A DNA stretch of 64,000 nt, taken from contig OZ025248.1 of NCBI GenBank assembly GCA_964019135.1, positions 56,227,670 to 56,291,669 on the forward strand, given 5' to 3'. The translations under genes and the position numbers were made by a program. Positions within the stretch are counted from its first letter, which is position 1, and each line of letters begins with the position of its first letter. A model generated the notes under the pieces. That model did not search any database, was not told the origin of the DNA, and saw only the letters and a program-made list of their open reading frames with translations. This DNA is from Arenicola marina (lineage: Eukaryota; Annelida; Polychaeta; Arenicolidae). Positions 62,138 through 64,000 of this stretch are shown one piece after another.

Positions 62138-62205
62138 CCGATTCATATAGCCTGTATGTGCACAAAAGTGGCCTAAAACACCAACATTCCATTCCGATTC
62201 ATATA
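62138..62205 (+). mobile_element. 5'-truncated SINE tail with perfect 12-bp target-site duplication
   Basis: A 44-base insert (62150-62193) identical to the last 44 bases of the SINE at 56668-56855 (starting GCCTGTATGTGCACAAAAGT). It is flanked by CCGATTCATATA at 62138-62149 and 62194-62205. Truncation at the 5' end plus a direct duplication is the mark of LINE-driven target-primed reverse transcription. With only the tail present, the source could equally be the partner LINE carrying the same 3' end. Confidence 0.93.
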
Positions 62206-63540
62206 AAGTATATAATGTAATGTCTATCCTCCAAATTGTAGAATTTTTCGTCCTGTCTGTAGCTCACAATAAAATTTATAAGTGACCGCCAGCCACGATT
62301 TCACATCTTAACCAGACGGCAGCGAATATAAATAGCTGTGACTGTCAATCTCCAATCAAATCATGGGTTTTTTACGGAGACCATCGTCGCAAGAGATATA
62401 TCGATATGTTTGGATGTTATTTTCCATGAAACACTAAGATCATGGACTACTGCGTGGCTTGAAACTGCCGCAATTCCCCCGCAAATCGCGGCACTGATTT
62501 CTCGTTTCACGAGTTTCCCCTGAAGGCTAACTCCACTTCCAGTTACGACGCAAGGCGGCGCCACATGAAGGGTCACGATATAAAATTTCGGTGCAGCTCG
62601 CAATTAGATTAGGTTGGACACTCGCTTAAATGGGAGTCAAGTCCTCTGGCGTGTCGGAGTGTCTATGTGTCACAACAGAAACTCCGACATATGTAACCTT
62701 GGAAAAATGGATTGCCTTCATCGGTCAGGATGCATGCATGTATCCTGCCTGCGAAACCTTGCCAGGAGTGTATTTAACCCGATGTAGCTATAATCTACCT
62801 GCATCAATGCATAACGTTAATTACACCTTAGACAGAAAAATTATACCGTTATGGTCAGTGCATGCGTATCTCACTAAAAATATCCCATTGGTCTTTTGAG
62901 ATTGCGGTTGAACATAACACGAAGCGACGACATGCGACGGATCATATATCTGGTTTGTTTTAGCATCATGAGCCTTCGATTGACTTATCCGGCGGAGCAA
63001 GTACTTACGAAAATTGTGCTCGATCCCTCCCCCTTGTTGAGTATGGATGCTAGTTGTAGTGGAATTGTACAAAGCTCTTTCGAAGCCCCCCCACCCCCTC
63101 CCCCCTCTTTTCAATATATAAAACTAGAAGGGAGCTTGTGAGCTTGTTATGGAAGCGCTGAAGGGAGTCAACCGAGGGATGCCGCTACCCAGTAAAGGAC
63201 TTCTTCAGGATGCACGGAGGAGGCAATTAATTTGCATGAATGGTGGGTGCTTGAGCACTTGCTTGAGAAAAACGTACGATGACGTGAAGGGAAGTATATT
63301 GTGGCTGTGGGCAATAGATGTGAGAACCAGCTGCTACACCACGGCTCCAGATATAGCTCCAGATGCAGCTCGGGACGACGGTCGGGCCATGTGATCGGCT
63401 TCAAGGGGGGTGCGGGTGGGGGGGGGGGTGCTGGGGCAGGACGTGTACGTTAGTGAAGTCAAAGACATAACGAGCAGACAAGTGGACGACATTGGAGTCC
63501 TATAATTTGGAGACTCGGCGGATCAACGAAATGGGGACGG
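62206..63540. other. Unique DNA, no supported gene
   Basis: No homology that I recognise. A CCCC-rich patch near 63088 and a G run near 63410-63440 are the only low-complexity segments. Short open frames on both strands are unremarkable. Confidence 0.5.
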
Positions 63541-64000
63541 AAGGCAGCACAGCAGTGGGAGGAGGGAAGGCAGCACGCAGTGGGAGGAGGGAAGGCAGCA
63601 CAGCAGTGGGAGGAGGGAAGGCAGCACAGCAGTGGGAGGAGGGAAGGCAGCACAGCAGTGGGAGGAGGGAAGGCAGCACAGCAGTGGGAGAAGGGAAGGC
63701 AGCACAGCAGTGGGAGGAGGGAAGGCAGCACCGCAGTGGGAGGAGGGAAGGCAGCACAGCAGTGGGAGAAGGGAAGGCAGCACAGCAGTGGGGGGAGGGA
63801 AGGCAGCACAGCAGTGGGAGGAGGGAAGGCAGCACAGCAGTGGGAGGAGGGAAGGCAGCACAGCAGTGGGAGGAGGGAAGGCAGCACAGCAGTGGGAGGA
63901 GGGAAGGCAGCACAGCAGTGGGAGGAGGGAAGGCAGCACAGCAGTGGGAGGAGGGAAGGCAGCACAGCAGTGGGAGGAGGGAAGGCAGCACAGCAGTGGG
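63541..64000. repeat. 26-bp minisatellite, at least 17 copies, runs off the window
   Basis: Units GGCAGCACAGCAGTGGGAGG-AGGGAA repeat every 26 bp from about 63541 to the window end. A few variants occur: one CAGCACGCAG deletion, CACCGCAG, and GAGAAGGG for GAGGAGGG. Purine-rich top strand. Minus-strand frames of up to 168 residues (Cys/Leu/Pro/Ser-rich) are open in all three registers because the unit lacks stops and 26 is not divisible by three. Copy number is a minimum. Confidence 0.95.

Noticed and set aside
63459-63991. Cys/Pro-rich repeat protein on the minus strand.
   Set aside because: Same cause: a 26-bp stop-free unit open in three registers.
1-64000. Retrovirus-like, Polinton-like or other virus-derived elements.
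   Set aside because: No reverse transcriptase, integrase, capsid or envelope-like reading, and no long terminal repeats were seen. The repeats present are satellites and SINEs.

Overview
The window is eukaryotic, animal genomic DNA. It contains the last four coding exons of one recognisable gene, the DEAD-box RNA helicase DDX18 (yeast Has1), on the + strand, with canonical GT..AG introns. Several tRNA-derived SINEs are also present. The translated exons are typical of a metazoan DDX18, and the SINE content and extreme minisatellite load would fit a marine invertebrate such as a mollusc. That taxonomic guess is inference only.

Layout. 1-9756 is upstream of the exons seen here and is nearly all tandem arrays and SINEs: a 44-bp unit array (3-969), a 47-bp unit (1747-1885), a C-rich minisatellite (3041-5512, interrupted by SINEs), a 58-bp unit (5515-6990), a 13-bp unit (7375-8560) and a 34-bp unit (8941-9756). 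10241-21292 holds the DDX18 exons (10241-10393, 14682-14866, 17740-17917, 21132-21292). Its introns contain a ~147-bp higher-order C-rich array (14884-17246) and a 25-bp array (19984-20712). A candidate poly(A) signal lies at 21779. 23245-59905 is one giant array of a 17-bp unit, about 36.7 kb and roughly 2,100 units, with nested higher-order repeats and a single clear SINE insertion. 59906-63540 is mostly unique non-coding DNA with a 5'-truncated SINE flanked by a perfect 12-bp target-site duplication. A 26-bp unit array starts at about 63541 and runs off the window.

Tandem repeats make up roughly 70 % of the window, in about ten families of unrelated sequence. Most of the long open frames lie inside these arrays. 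They arise because the unit lacks stops and its length is not a multiple of three, so I do not call them genes. The DDX18 exon at 14682-14866 carries a 14-bp tandem duplication that shifts the frame. It is either an assembly or sequencing error or a disabling allele. I found no prokaryotic system, CRISPR, rRNA gene or recognisable virus-like element. The most unusual content is the 17-bp satellite itself: an inverted CCAAT pentamer in many units, a recurring 10-bp palindrome, and recent segmental duplications.
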